DNA of 64,000 nt from Streptomyces beigongshangae (GTDB lineage Bacteria; Actinomycetota; Actinomycetes; Streptomycetales; Streptomycetaceae), in contig NZ_JAHKJW010000004.1 of assembly GCF_019710745.1 (NCBI RefSeq), forward strand, positions 62,001-126,000, read 5' to 3'. Each line of letters opens with the position of its first letter. The first letter of the stretch is position 1. The notes beneath the pieces are model-generated. The model was not told the origin of the DNA. It made no database searches and saw only the letters and a program-made list of their open reading frames with translations. This document shows positions 53,584-62,716 of the stretch, piece after piece. The position numbers and the translations under genes are program-made.

Positions 53584-54611
53584 GCACGTCCACCACCATC
53601 CAGCTGGCCATCGGGGCCCTGACCCTGCTGACCAACGCGTTCTTCGTCGGCGCGGAGTTCGCCCTGATCTCCGTGCGCCGCAGCCAGATCGAACCGCTGG
53701 CCCAGGAGGGCAACAAGCGGGCCCGTATGACCCTGTGGGGCCTGCGGCACATCTCGGCGATGATGGCGACCGCCCAGCTCGGCATCACCGTCTCGTCGCT
53801 GGTCCTCGGCGCGGTCGCCGAACCGGCCATCGCCCATCTGCTGGAACCCGCCTTCGAGGCGGCCCACGTCCCGCACGGCCTGGTGCACCCGATCGCCTTC
53901 GTGATCGCGCTCACCGCGGCGACGTATCTGCACATGCTGTTCGGCGAGATGGTCCCGAAGAACCTGGCGCTCGCCGCGCCGGTGCCGGTCGCGCTGCTGC
54001 TGGGCCCGGCACTGGTCGCCCTCACCCGGGCGCTGAAGCCGTTCGTCTTCGGCATCAACGCCTTCGCCAACGTCCTGCTGAAGCTGTTGCGCGTGGAGCC
54101 CAAGGACGAGGTGGAGTCGGCCTTCACGGACGACCAGCTCGCCCGTATGGTCGTCGACTCCAGCGAGGCCGGACTCCTCACGGCCGCCGACGGCGAACGG
54201 CTGCGCGACGCCCTGGAGCTGGGCACCCGCCCGGTCGGCGAGATCCTCGTGCCGTCCCAGCGGATGCGTACGGTCGACGACACCGTGACCCCGGCGCGGC
54301 TGGAGCGCGCGGCGGCGGAGGCCGGCTTCTCCCGGTTCCCCGTGACGGGCGGGGACGGCACGCTGCTCGGCTACCTCCACATCAAGGACACCCTCGGTGT
54401 CACCGACCGCGACCGGCCCTTCCCCCGCGGCGCGCTGCACCCGGTGACGCGCGTCCGCATCGACACCCCGCTCGACGACACCCTCACCGCGCTGCGGGCC
54501 ACCGGCAGCCACCTCGCGGCGGTCACCGGGGAGGCCGGCAAGGTGCTCGGTTTCGTCACGATGGAGGACGTCCTGTCGGAGCTGGTCGGACCGTCCCCCG
54601 CGGAGGTCTGA
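53580..54611 (+). CDS. CorC-type paralogue lacking the C-terminal CorC_HlyC domain
   Basis: 343 residues: DUF21 domain (GAEFALISVRRSQIEPLA... MMATAQLGITVSSL... GEMVPKNLALA) and CBS pair (EILVPSQRMRTVDD... FSRFPVTGGDGTLLGYLHIKDTLGV... GFVTMEDVLSELVG), but it stops after the second CBS domain. ATGA overlap with the preceding gene suggests the two work as a heteromer. Paired DUF21 genes are known in actinobacteria. Confidence 0.92.
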   Translation: MSTSTTIQLAIGALTLLTNAFFVGAEFALISVRRSQIEPLAQEGNKRARMTLWGLRHISAMMATAQLGITVSSLVLGAVAEPAIAHLLEPAFEAAHVPHGLVHPIAFVIALTAATYLHMLFGEMVPKNLALAAPVPVALLLGPALVALTRALKPFVFGINAFANVLLKLLRVEPKDEVESAFTDDQLARMVVDSSEAGLLTAADGERLRDALELGTRPVGEILVPSQRMRTVDDTVTPARLERAAAEAGFSRFPVTGGDGTLLGYLHIKDTLGVTDRDRPFPRGALHPVTRVRIDTPLDDTLTALRATGSHLAAVTGEAGKVLGFVTMEDVLSELVGPSPAEV

Positions 54612-54619
54612 CGCCGGTC

Positions 54620-54657
54620 ACCGGTAGCGGTGACCGTTGCGGGTCCCCGCTACCGGT
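54620..54657. terminator. Terminator hairpin after the CorC-type pair
   Basis: ACCGGTAGCGG pairs with CCGCTACCGGT (perfect 11 bp) around a 16-nt loop, between convergent genes. Further GGTCACCG/CCGCTACC repeats continue to 54700. Confidence 0.65.
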
Positions 54658-54695
54658 CAGCGCGGCCGGTCGCCGCTACCGGTCCCCGCCGCCGG

Positions 54696-55364
54696 TCACC
54701 GCAGCGGCCTGCGGAGCCATATCTCCCGGGCCGCCGCGTGCGGACCGGTGGCGGGGACCGGGGACCTCGACCACCCCCAGGCGCGGAAGGTCTCCGCCGC
54801 GCCGTCCGTGTCACCCGTGCCGCCCGGGTCGTGGCCGTCGCCACCGTCACCGTCGTCACCGCCGGAGCCGCTCGTGGTCGCGACGACCAGCTCGGCGTCG
54901 AGCCGGATCAGCAGCTGTTCGACCATGCGCGTGGCGATGCCGCGGCGGCGGTGGGCCGGCAGCACCATCAGCTCGGCGAGCAGGAACGTGCGCCCCGACG
55001 CGGTGAGGTGACCGACGTCCGCGGGCAACTCCCCCCGGATGTCCTCGTCCTCGGTCCACCACTCGCCGGCCGGCGGCACCCGGAACCCGTACGCGCAGCC
55101 GACCGTCCCGGCCGAGTCGGCGACCACCATGTCGAAGCCGGTGTGCCGCACGTGCTGTTCGAGCCGGTGCAGAAAACCCTGCCGGTCGCCCTGCACCACC
55201 CCCGCCGCTCCGGCCACCCCCGCCGCTCCGGCCACCCTCGCCGCACCCGTCGCACCCGCCGTCCCGGCCGCGCCCCGGTACGCGTCGACGTACACGTCCG
55301 CGACGGCGTTCCGCTCCTGTTCGGCCTGCCATCGGGACAGTCTGCGCAAGTACACCTCTGCCAT
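54696..55364 (-). CDS. GNAT-family acetyltransferase
   Basis: 222 residues. The acetyl-CoA site is LLAELMVLPAHRRRGIATRMVEQLL (about 125-150), a standard GNAT motif A. An Ala/Gly/Val repeat (GTAGATGAARVAGAAGVAGAAG) interrupts the N-terminal region and a GSGGDDGDGGDGHD loop follows motif A; both are low-complexity insertions. Substrate unknown. Confidence 0.87.
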   Translation of the reverse strand: MAEVYLRRLSRWQAEQERNAVADVYVDAYRGAAGTAGATGAARVAGAAGVAGAAGVVQGDRQGFLHRLEQHVRHTGFDMVVADSAGTVGCAYGFRVPPAGEWWTEDEDIRGELPADVGHLTASGRTFLLAELMVLPAHRRRGIATRMVEQLLIRLDAELVVATTSGSGGDDGDGGDGHDPGGTGDTDGAAETFRAWGWSRSPVPATGPHAAAREIWLRRPLR

Positions 55365-55859
55365 ACGGGCCTCCCCCCGGCCGCGGGACCGGTGTCCCCG
55401 GACTCGGCATCATCACAGCAGGAGCCGCCGGGGTAAACGGTGCCGTGGACGTCGTCGCCGAGGGACGGCCGTCCGAGGGGGTGGGCAGGGCCGCCGGTCT
55501 CGCCTACGCTCTTTGACAGAGTGACGAACAGGGCTCGTCGAGAGCCCTCAACGGTGTCGAAGCCGCACGCGCGGCTTCCTTCGCGCCCCCGGTCCCTGGG
55601 TGCATCGGTCCCTGATCCCGGCTGCCCGGACGAGGCGCTCACCACGTCCCCGAGTTCCACGTACCCGAGTCCCACATCCCTGTGTCCCTCGCGGTCCCGC
55701 CGACGGCGCACTCCCGCGTGCCGCCGCGACCCGAAGAGGGACTCCCAGCCCTGGAACGCTGCCGGGGGGCGGCGCGCAAGGGCGGTGCGGTCGCCGCCGG
55801 TGGGCACGACACCGGCGGCGACCGGCACGACCGGCACGACCCGGCCCACGGCCGGAGCG
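55365..55859. other. Intergenic region, no gene seen
   Basis: 495 bp between two minus-strand genes. Overlapping open frames here have no family resemblance. A small stem (AGGGCTC-GTCGA-GAGCCCT, 55530-55548) is the only structure noted. The GNAT promoter should lie in the first 150 bp. Confidence 0.6.
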
Positions 55860-56738
55860 TCAGCCGAGACAGACCACGAGCAGGCAGAGCCCCGACGGCG
55901 AGGTCGGCGTAGCGGAAGGGCTCGCCCCGCCCGGCCCACCGGTGCCGGCGGGGCTCGACGGCTGCTGCGACGCGGTGCCGGACGGACCGCCGGAGGGCGA
56001 GGAGGAGACCGGGCCGGAGCCGGCGCCGGAACCCGGGGACGAGGCCGCGTCGCGCGAACGGGGGTCGGACGCCGGCGCCGTACCCGCGGAGGAACGGGTG
56101 CCGGGCCGGGAGCCCTGCGGTGCGGTGGCGGTCGGGGCCGCGGAGGCCCGTCGCTGCGACCGGCTGCCGTTCGCGGGGGATTCCCTGGAGGGCGCGGCCG
56201 AGGACCGCGGGGTGTCCGGCCGCGTTCCCGGGGAGCGGGTGGAGCGTGACGTCTCGTCCTGTGCGGAACCCGCGCCGCCGCCCGGGGCCTCCGGTGCCGA
56301 GGCGGCCTCCGCCCGGTCGGCCGCGTACTGGTCGAGCGCGGCGAAGGTCAGGCCGCCGCCGACGAGAGCGACGGCGGTCGCGACCACGGCCCGGCGCTGG
56401 TTCTTCTTCCAGCGGATGCGCTGCCGACGCCGCGCGGCCCGCCCCTGCGGCTCGGGCACCGCGCCTTCGAGACCGCCGTACGGGTCGCTGCCGCTGCTGT
56501 CACCACCACCGGCGTCGATGTCTGCGTCGATTTCGGCCTCGGCCTCGGCCTCGGTGTCAGCGGGTTCCCACGCGGGCGGGACCTTGCCCGTCGCCGCGCT
56601 TCCGGCGGCCAGGGTGACCCGGGGCTGGACGGTGTGACGGCTGACGATCACCGGAGCGATGTCGGGGGCGTAGGCGCCGCACCCGGGACACACCAGGGCG
56701 CCGTTGAGATGCCGACGACATGAGGAGCAGTAGTCCAT
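55860..56738 (-). CDS. Zinc-ribbon membrane protein
   Basis: 292 residues. The N-terminus MDYCSSCRRHLNGALVCPGCG is a CxxC...CxxC zinc ribbon. An acidic AEAEAEIDADID segment and a basic RRRQRIRWKKNQRR stretch lead to one membrane helix (AVVATAVALVGGGLTFAAL); the outside part is 150 residues of Ser/Pro/Gly/Ala and ends in GLCLLVVCLG. A cytosolic ribbon and a disordered wall-side tail suggest a sensor or scaffold. It follows the MerR-like gene on the same strand. Confidence 0.75.
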   Translation of the reverse strand: MDYCSSCRRHLNGALVCPGCGAYAPDIAPVIVSRHTVQPRVTLAAGSAATGKVPPAWEPADTEAEAEAEIDADIDAGGGDSSGSDPYGGLEGAVPEPQGRAARRRQRIRWKKNQRRAVVATAVALVGGGLTFAALDQYAADRAEAASAPEAPGGGAGSAQDETSRSTRSPGTRPDTPRSSAAPSRESPANGSRSQRRASAAPTATAPQGSRPGTRSSAGTAPASDPRSRDAASSPGSGAGSGPVSSSPSGGPSGTASQQPSSPAGTGGPGGASPSATPTSPSGLCLLVVCLG

Positions 56739-56968
56739 CAGCGTCTTCCTGAGTCGACCGGTCGCCGACCCGCCGGTCCGCTGCCGGTCCGGGTCGTACG
56801 GGAGTCAGCCACGCTAACGAGCCCCGGGGCGGACCGTGTGCAGCCCGTGTGACGCTCCTGCACGGATTCCCCGCCCGCCACGTGCAGGTCACCGCGCATC
56901 CGGACATCACACCCCCCTGTCCCCCGCCTGCCCGGCCGACCGCTCGGGAAGAGTCCTCGGCCGGCCGC

Positions 56969-57295
56969 TCAGGAAGAGTCCTCGGCCGACCGCCGGTACT
57001 CCTCGTTGATCCGCTGCGCCTCTTCGAGCTGGTCCTCAAGGATGACGATGCGGCAGGCGGCCTCGACCGGCGTCCCCCGGTCCACCAGCTCCCGGGCCCG
57101 CGCGGCGATCCGCAGCTGATACCGCGAGTAGCGCCGGTGTCCGCCCTCGGACCGCAGCGGAGTGATGAGCCGCGCCTCACCGATGGCCCGGAGGAAACCC
57201 GGCGTGGTGCCGAGCATCTCGGCGGCCCGCCCCATCGTGTACGCGGGATAGTCGTCGTCCTCCAGACGATCGCCCAGTGGGTTGTCCGCTGTCAT
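56969..57295 (-). CDS. MerR-family (BldC-like) small DNA-binding protein
   Basis: 108 residues: a MerR winged HTH ([56 protein letters not shown]) followed by a short coiled helix ([22 protein letters not shown]). Such proteins lacking an effector domain occur throughout Streptomyces. The start is ATG, and 26 bp around the stop are duplicated (GGAAGAGTCCTCGGCCG twice). Targets unknown. Confidence 0.87.
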   Translation of the reverse strand: MTADNPLGDRLEDDDYPAYTMGRAAEMLGTTPGFLRAIGEARLITPLRSEGGHRRYSRYQLRIAARARELVDRGTPVEAACRIVILEDQLEEAQRINEEYRRSAEDSS

Positions 57296-57878
57296 GTCAC
57301 CTCGTTCTGCAACTCGTTCCGCAACGCGTCGAGGGGCCCTGGCGCCGTACGGCACCAGGGCCCCGAAGGAAATTGAACACCATCTGCCGGCGCTACTGTC
57401 TCGCCGACCTTCTGTTTCCGCAGCCCGGCCCGGGAGAGGGCGGGAAGTGCGGGGATCGCGGTTGCGTGACCGGGGACCACCTTCCAATCCGGGGTCTTGC
57501 GGTACCCGGACCGAATGCTCTCGGCCGGGCGATCCCGATGGCGTCTGCTCCTCCGTTCTTTCTCGGTATCGGTGAGGTGCTGGTCGGCAGCTCCTGAACC
57601 TGCGAGCCACCCAGTGCGGTCGTCAGTCCCGTCACCGTCCTGCGAACACCTGGCTTCGGAACTCCACAACCGCCCTGAACTGCGAACTTCTCCTACTTCA
57701 TCCCGCCAGTTCGTGTCTGCCGGGCTTCCTCGACGTTGGCTACGGGAGAAACCTTAGCCACGCACACGGCCAATGTCTACTCTGGCAAAGATAGATTTTG
57801 CTCGGCGTGGGTCCCAGTTATCCTGCCGCCGTCCCGGGGGAGGTGAGCAGGACCGACCACTGGATAGAATCGGCTCTC
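57296..57878. other. Divergent promoter region between MerR-like and GvpU-like genes
   Basis: 583 bp. Several short frames are open but none has a ribosome site with a recognisable product. The right end (57740-57810) is AT-richer and contains TAGATT (57792-57797), a candidate -10 of the GvpU-like gene. Confidence 0.6.
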
Positions 57879-58250
57879 ATGTCGAACCCTGACGAACTGC
57901 TCGTCGGCATCGCAGCCCTGGTGGAGTCCGGGCAGAGCAATCGGATGTCGCTGACCGTGGTAACCGGTGGTGCTGTCATCACCGGTCGACTGGCTCCCGA
58001 AGCCGTATGGCGTGAACGGGTCTCGGAAGTGCTGAAGGACTCGGACCATCTCGGTCCGTTCGCCGGCGTCTTCCTCGCGGACCGGCCACAGGGGCGTGCC
58101 GACGACGAGGCGCCCACCCATCTGCACTTCCATCTGGCCCGCATCCTGCAGGGCAACGTCGGCATCCCGGAGACCGGCGGGATGTACCGCGTCGCCATCG
58201 AGGACATCAGCGCCTGGACGATGGGCGACTTCAGCTACTCCGACCACTGA
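57879..58250 (+). CDS. GvpU-like accessory protein
   Basis: 123 residues with MSLTVVTGGAVITGRLAPEAVWRERV, EAPTHLHFHLARILQG and GMYRVAIEDISAWTMGDFSYSD, which matches the GvpU-type family annotated as gas-vesicle accessory proteins. No other gvp genes are in the window, and Streptomyces homologues are widespread without vesicles, so the name does not prove a vesicle role. An in-frame ATG or TTG upstream could extend it. Confidence 0.65.
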   Translation: MSNPDELLVGIAALVESGQSNRMSLTVVTGGAVITGRLAPEAVWRERVSEVLKDSDHLGPFAGVFLADRPQGRADDEAPTHLHFHLARILQGNVGIPETGGMYRVAIEDISAWTMGDFSYSDH

Positions 58251-58276
58251 GACCCCGTACGCGGCCTCTTCCCGCC

Positions 58277-58340
58277 GACCGGTACGACGACGAGGGCCCC
58301 ACCGACATCTGTCGGTGGGGCCCTCGTCGTCGTACCGGTC
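58277..58340. terminator. 31-bp perfect inverted repeat terminator
   Basis: 31-bp arms (58277-58307 and 58310-58340) with a 2-nt centre, fully complementary, between convergent GvpU-like and hypothetical genes. The middle GGGCCCCACCGACA forms the strongest part. One of the longest perfect stems in this window. Confidence 0.85.
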
Positions 58341-58363
58341 CGGTCCGGTCGCTGTCCGCTGTG

Positions 58364-58705
58364 TCAGCGGGCGGCAACCGCAACCGCGTCCGCGGCGTCG
58401 GGCTCGGGGGCTCCGAGCATCGCCGACGCGTTCTGCATCGGGGTGAGGGCGATCGGGGCGGGCGCGGGCTCCTGGGGGCTGCGGCAGGTGAAGCCGAGCC
58501 GGGTCATGGCCCGGGTGACCTCCGCGCCGGTGAAGTCGCGGCGGTCCTGCCGCGTGATGACCTCGCCGACCTGCTTGACGGGGTAGTGGCGGCGGCCGAT
58601 GAGCACGGACTCACCCGTGATGGCCTCGGGCTTGACGCCCTTCATCGAGTCCAGGACCCCCGCCTTGGTGAGGTCGAACGGGAACCGGGCGATGACACAG
58701 CGCAT
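58364..58705 (-). CDS. Conserved hypothetical protein upstream-paired with DEAD-box helicase
   Basis: 113 residues starting MRCVIARFPFDLTKAGVLDSMKGVKPEAITGESVLIGRRHYPVKQVGEVITRQDRRDFTGAEVTRAMTRLGF, a highly conserved short protein found next to the same DEAD-box helicase in other Streptomyces as I recall. It lies 122 bp downstream of the helicase on the same strand. Soluble; function unknown, perhaps RNA-related by context. Confidence 0.8.
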   Translation of the reverse strand: MRCVIARFPFDLTKAGVLDSMKGVKPEAITGESVLIGRRHYPVKQVGEVITRQDRRDFTGAEVTRAMTRLGFTCRSPQEPAPAPIALTPMQNASAMLGAPEPDAADAVAVAAR

Positions 58706-58827
58706 GATGCCTCACAGTCACAGGGAGGAGGGGGAGGGAAGGGGAGAGGGGAGAGGGGGGAGAGCCGGGGGCCGGGCCCGGGAGCCGGACCCGGCGACCG
58801 AATCCGGCCCGGAGGCTACCCGGAGGG

Positions 58828-60384
58828 CTAGGCGGCCGCGTCGGCCGTGGACGGGCGCGGCACCGTACGGCGTACCGCCTCACCCGTGAAGCGGCTCCGG
58901 CTCCCGCGGCCCCGTCGGCCGCGGACCGACGAGGAGGGACCGGCCGAGGCGCTGCGCCGGGGGCGTTCGGAGGCGGGGGCCGTGATGGTGACCGGGACGC
59001 CCGAGGGTGTCTGGGCGCCCGTGATGCGGCTCAGCTCGTCCTCGCCCGAGCGCACCTGGGTGGTCTGCGGGGTGATGCCGGCGGCGACCATCAGACGGCT
59101 CATGTCGCGCCGCTGGTTGGGGGTGACCAGGGTGACGACGCTGCCGGACTCGCCTGCGCGGGCCGTGCGGCCGCCGCGGTGCAGGTAGTCCTTGTGGTCG
59201 GTCGGCGGGTCGACGTTCACGACGAGGTCGAGGTTGTCGACGTGGATGCCGCGTGCCGCGACGTTGGTCGCCACCAGGACCGTCACGTGCCCGGACTTGA
59301 ACCGCGACAGGGTCCGGGTGCGCTGCGGCTGGGACTTGCCGCCGTGCAGGGCCGCGGCCCGCACCCCGCTGTTCAGCAGGTGCTCGGTCAGCCGGTCCAC
59401 CGCGTGCTTGGTGTCCAGGAACATGATCACGCGTCCCTCGCGGGCCGCGATCTCGGTGGTGGTGCGCTGCTTGTCCGCGCCGTGCACATGCAGGACGTGG
59501 TGCTCCATGGTGGTCACCGCGCCCGCGGACGGGTCGACGGAGTGCACCACGGGGTCGGTCAGGTAGCGGCGCACCAGCAGGTCGACGTTGCGGTCGAGCG
59601 TGGCCGAGAACAGCATCCGCTGGCCGCCGGGGCGTACCTGGTCGAGCAGCTCGGTGACCTGGGGCATGAACCCCATGTCGGTCATCTGGTCGGCCTCGTC
59701 GAGCACCGTGACGGCGACCTGGTCGAGGCGGCAGTCGCCGCGGTCGATGAGGTCCTTGAGCCGGCCGGGCGTGGCGACGACGACCTCGGCGCCGGCCCGC
59801 AGCGCGCCCGCCTGCCTGCCGATCGACATCCCGCCGACCACGGTGGTCAGCCGCAGCCGCAGGGAGCGGGCGTACGGGGTGAGCGCGTCGGTGACCTGCT
59901 GGGCCAGCTCGCGGGTGGGGACGAGGACGAGGGCCAGCGGCTGCCTGGGCTCGGCGCGCAGTCCCGCCGTACGGGTGAGGAGCGCGAGGCCGAAGGCCAG
60001 GGTCTTGCCGGAGCCGGTGCGGCCCCGGCCGAGCACGTCGCGGCCCGCGAGGGAGTTCGGCAGGGTCGCGCCCTGGATCGGGAACGGGACGGTCACGCCC
60101 TCGTGCCCGAGCGCGGCGAGCAGCTGCTCGGGCATGTCGAGATCGGCGAACGCCTCGACGGCGTCCAGCGCCGGGGTGACCGTCTTCGGCAGGGCGAACT
60201 CGCCCTGGGGCCCGCTCTGCCGGCGTCCGTAGCTTTCGGAGCGGCGCGGCCCGCCGGTGCGGTAGCCGCCCCTGCCGGAGCCGGAGCCGGAGCCGGATCC
60301 GGAACGGGAGTCCGAGCCGAAGCCGGAGCCCGTGTTTCCGGTGCGGGTACGGGAGTAGCGGTCGTTCGAGCGTGTGCGGTTCAC
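58828..60384 (-). CDS. DEAD-box RNA helicase
   Basis: 518 residues: a Gly/Ser/Arg-rich N-terminus ([14 protein letters not shown]), Q-motif PFPIQGATL, motif I GRTGSGKT, PTRELAQQ, TPGR, motif II DEAD (VLDEADQM), SAT, VLVATNVAARGIHVDNL and HRGGRTARAG (motif VI). The basic C-terminus is RGRRGRGSRSR. ATP-dependent unwinding of RNA, probably in cold adaptation or ribosome assembly; a cold-shock gene is directly upstream on the same strand. Confidence 0.95.
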   Translation of the reverse strand: MNRTRSNDRYSRTRTGNTGSGFGSDSRSGSGSGSGSGRGGYRTGGPRRSESYGRRQSGPQGEFALPKTVTPALDAVEAFADLDMPEQLLAALGHEGVTVPFPIQGATLPNSLAGRDVLGRGRTGSGKTLAFGLALLTRTAGLRAEPRQPLALVLVPTRELAQQVTDALTPYARSLRLRLTTVVGGMSIGRQAGALRAGAEVVVATPGRLKDLIDRGDCRLDQVAVTVLDEADQMTDMGFMPQVTELLDQVRPGGQRMLFSATLDRNVDLLVRRYLTDPVVHSVDPSAGAVTTMEHHVLHVHGADKQRTTTEIAAREGRVIMFLDTKHAVDRLTEHLLNSGVRAAALHGGKSQPQRTRTLSRFKSGHVTVLVATNVAARGIHVDNLDLVVNVDPPTDHKDYLHRGGRTARAGESGSVVTLVTPNQRRDMSRLMVAAGITPQTTQVRSGEDELSRITGAQTPSGVPVTITAPASERPRRSASAGPSSSVRGRRGRGSRSRFTGEAVRRTVPRPSTADAAA

Positions 60385-60690
60385 GTGGAACCTTCCTTGA
60401 CATGGCGCGTATCAAGGAATTCCCGCGAAGAACGAGCAACGCAGGGAATTGCAAGAACGAGCCGAAGAAAAAGGGAGCCGAATCGGTCGATGGATCGATT
60501 CGGCGGGAATGCGCGCGGGACGCTCCGGAGGATTGTCATCCGGACTCGGACCGGGGACCTCGACGAGTGAGCGAGGGCGGCGAGGGTGACGGGGAGCGGG
60601 GAGCGAATCCCCTGGAACGCGGCTGGAACGCAGCGAGCTGGGGCCCGCACCCCAAGGTGCGGGCCCCAGCTGCGAAGTGCGTGCCGACGA
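60385..60690. other. 5' region of the helicase gene with the csp terminator
   Basis: 306 bp. The right end holds the terminator hairpin at 60636-60671. The rest should contain the helicase promoter and leader, with an AT-richer part at 60400-60500 (minus strand), unlike most spacers here. No gene seen. Confidence 0.6.
60636..60671. terminator. Terminator of the cold-shock gene
   Basis: Perfect 16-bp stem (AGCTGGGGCCCGCACC and complement) with loop CCAA, 20 bp after the cold-shock gene stop on the minus strand. Confidence 0.85.
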
Positions 60691-60894
60691 TCAGGCGGGA
60701 ACGATGTTCTCGGCCGTCGGGCCCTTCTGACCCTGCGCGATGTCGAACGTGACCTTCTGGCCCTCGTTCAGCTCGCGGAAGCCCTGGGCGGCGATGTTCG
60801 AGTAGTGGGCGAAGACGTCGGCGCCGCCGCCGTCCTGCTCGATGAAGCCGAAGCCCTTTTCGCTGTTGAACCACTTCACGGTACCGGAAGCCAT
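60691..60894 (-). CDS. Cold-shock protein (CspA family)
   Basis: 67 residues, the standard size: [34 protein letters not shown] with RNP1 (KGFGFI) and RNP2 (DVFAHY) motifs, ending TAENIVPA. It binds single-stranded RNA/DNA as an RNA chaperone. GGAGAAAAAC lies upstream of the ATG. A long leader upstream is likely. Confidence 0.96.
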   Translation of the reverse strand: MASGTVKWFNSEKGFGFIEQDGGGADVFAHYSNIAAQGFRELNEGQKVTFDIAQGQKGPTAENIVPA

Positions 60895-61390
60895 GTTTTT
60901 CTCCTTCGGGGCGGTGCTTCGGAGTGCACACTGCGTGTACTCCGTGTCGCCGTGATGATCACCCCTCCGGAAACAACCGGAGCCATAAAGGATCCCCACC
61001 CGAATGAACCGGTGGGGACACCTGCAAGATTTTCGGGAACCACAACTGCAACTGAGATCGACAGTAGCACGGTGGGATCGGCGGCGCGTGGTCCGAAAAA
61101 CCGGCCCGGCCTGTCGCGTAAGTAATATTCATCGCGCGCCGGATCCAATTCTTATCCGACGGGCACAGATATTGACTGTGCCGGGACGCATGGTTTCTGC
61201 ACGGCGGGCGGCGGGGCCCTTGCGGGCCAAGGGTCCCGCCGCCGGCGCCGTGCGTGGGCCGCGGCGGACCGCGACGGGCGGCGCCGGGCGTGCCCGGGTG
61301 GTGGAGTCGCGTGTGTCACAACCCCCCACCCCGGAAGGTGCGGGCCGCGGATCAGGGCCGGAGAGCAGGGCCGCGGGTCAGGACCGCGGG
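60895..61390. other. csp promoter and leader region
   Basis: 496 bp. The part 60900-61190 is relatively AT-rich for this genome and should carry the cold-shock promoter and leader on the minus strand. From 61330 to 61400 there are short GGACCGCGGGTCAGGGCCGGAG-like repeats near the lipase 3' end. No gene is supported. Confidence 0.6.
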
Positions 61391-62716
61391 TCAGGGCCGG
61401 AGCGGCAGGGAGCCGCAGTTGGACGTGGCGGGCCTGCCGGACAGGCGGTCCGTCAGCCAGTCGACCGCGCTGCCCTGGTCCGTCAGCAGCGGGGCGAAGT
61501 GGTTGAGCAGCGCGCTGCCGGCGTTCGGCAGGACGACGGGCTTGTAGGTGACGTCGGCGCCCTTGCGGCACCAGTCGACGGCGAGGTCCCGGGCCTGACC
61601 GTGCGGGACGAGGTTGTCGGCGGTGCCCGTCGCGAGCCGCACGGGACCGGACGGCTTCAGCCTGCCGATGCGCTGGCCGTCCAGGAACGTTTTGAGCTCG
61701 GGCGTGGCGGCGACGATGTCGGCGAGGGTGCGGCCGTCCTTCGTCCATTCGGTGCTCTTGGTGTAGCCGTAGCCGAAGAGGGCGTCCCCGACGCACATGG
61801 TGGAAAGATCGGCGAGGGCCGCCTTCCCGGCCGCGTTCAGATGGGCCTCGGCGATCGGCTTCAGCTCGGGGTCGGACTGGAGGAACCCGTTGAGCGACCA
61901 GCCCAGCGCCCCGGCCAGCTCGCTGCCGTCGATGGCCCCGGTGACGGAGGTCAGGTCGGCGGGCGGCGCGCCGGAGTAGGTTCCGGAGAGGGTGACGTCG
62001 GGGGCGTACGAGGACTGCAGTTCCGCGGCGGCGGCCGTGGCCCCGCCGCCCTGGCTGTAGCCGTACAGCCCCACCGGGGAGCCGGCGGTGACCGAGCCGC
62101 CCGCGACCGAGCGGGCCGCGCGCACGGCGTCCAGGACCGCGTGGGCCTCGTCGACCCGGTCGACGTAGGTGTGCAGCCGGTCCGTGGCGCCCAGGCCCGC
62201 GTAGTCGGTGACGACCACGGCGGTCCCCTTCGCGAGGAGCCGGTAGATCGCGATGTCCTCGTAGCCGACGGAGACCGTCTCGCCGTTGAACCGCAGCGGG
62301 TGTTCGAGGCCCATGGAGGCGGCGCACTGGTCGCCCTGGCCCAGGGTGCCGGGCGCCACCGCGACCAGGGGCCGCGGCCCGTCGCCCTTCCAGCGGGCCG
62401 TCGGTTCGATGTACGCCCCGGTGACCGCGACCGGTTTCCCGTTCGAGTCGGTGGACTTGTACATCAGCCGGGTCGCGGTGCCCGGCAGGGGCCCGTGGAG
62501 GCTGGGCAGGGACAGGGCCAGCGGGAGGGGTTCGCTGCGGACGAGCGTGCCGTTCGCGGCGGGCAGGGTGGCGGGCGGGTTGTAGAACGCCGGGATGGTG
62601 ACGCCCCGGGACACGACCTCGTCCGCCGCCGGGGCGGCGGTGGCCGTGAGTGCCTGGGTGCCGAGGCAGGCGGCGGCGGTGACTGCCGCGGCGAGCAGTC
62701 TTCTGCGTGCGGGCAT
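61391..62716 (-). CDS. Secreted lipase (LIP family)
   Basis: 441 residues: Sec/Tat-like signal peptide (MPARRRLLAAAVTAAACLGTQALTATAAPA), then an alpha/beta hydrolase of the fungal-type secretory lipase family with nucleophile GYSQGG, VVVTDYAGLG, and the C-terminal region TADNLVPHGQARDLAVDWCRKG and NHFAPLL. It hydrolyses esters or triglycerides outside the cell. An 8-bp inverted repeat lies 69 bp upstream of its start. Confidence 0.9.
   Translation of the reverse strand: MPARRRLLAAAVTAAACLGTQALTATAAPAADEVVSRGVTIPAFYNPPATLPAANGTLVRSEPLPLALSLPSLHGPLPGTATRLMYKSTDSNGKPVAVTGAYIEPTARWKGDGPRPLVAVAPGTLGQGDQCAASMGLEHPLRFNGETVSVGYEDIAIYRLLAKGTAVVVTDYAGLGATDRLHTYVDRVDEAHAVLDAVRAARSVAGGSVTAGSPVGLYGYSQGGGATAAAAELQSSYAPDVTLSGTYSGAPPADLTSVTGAIDGSELAGALGWSLNGFLQSDPELKPIAEAHLNAAGKAALADLSTMCVGDALFGYGYTKSTEWTKDGRTLADIVAATPELKTFLDGQRIGRLKPSGPVRLATGTADNLVPHGQARDLAVDWCRKGADVTYKPVVLPNAGSALLNHFAPLLTDQGSAVDWLTDRLSGRPATSNCGSLPLRP

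Noticed and set aside
57277..57669. Several frames of 97-125 codons upstream of the GvpU-like gene
   Set aside because: Mutually overlapping, without ribosome sites, in what should be a divergent promoter region.
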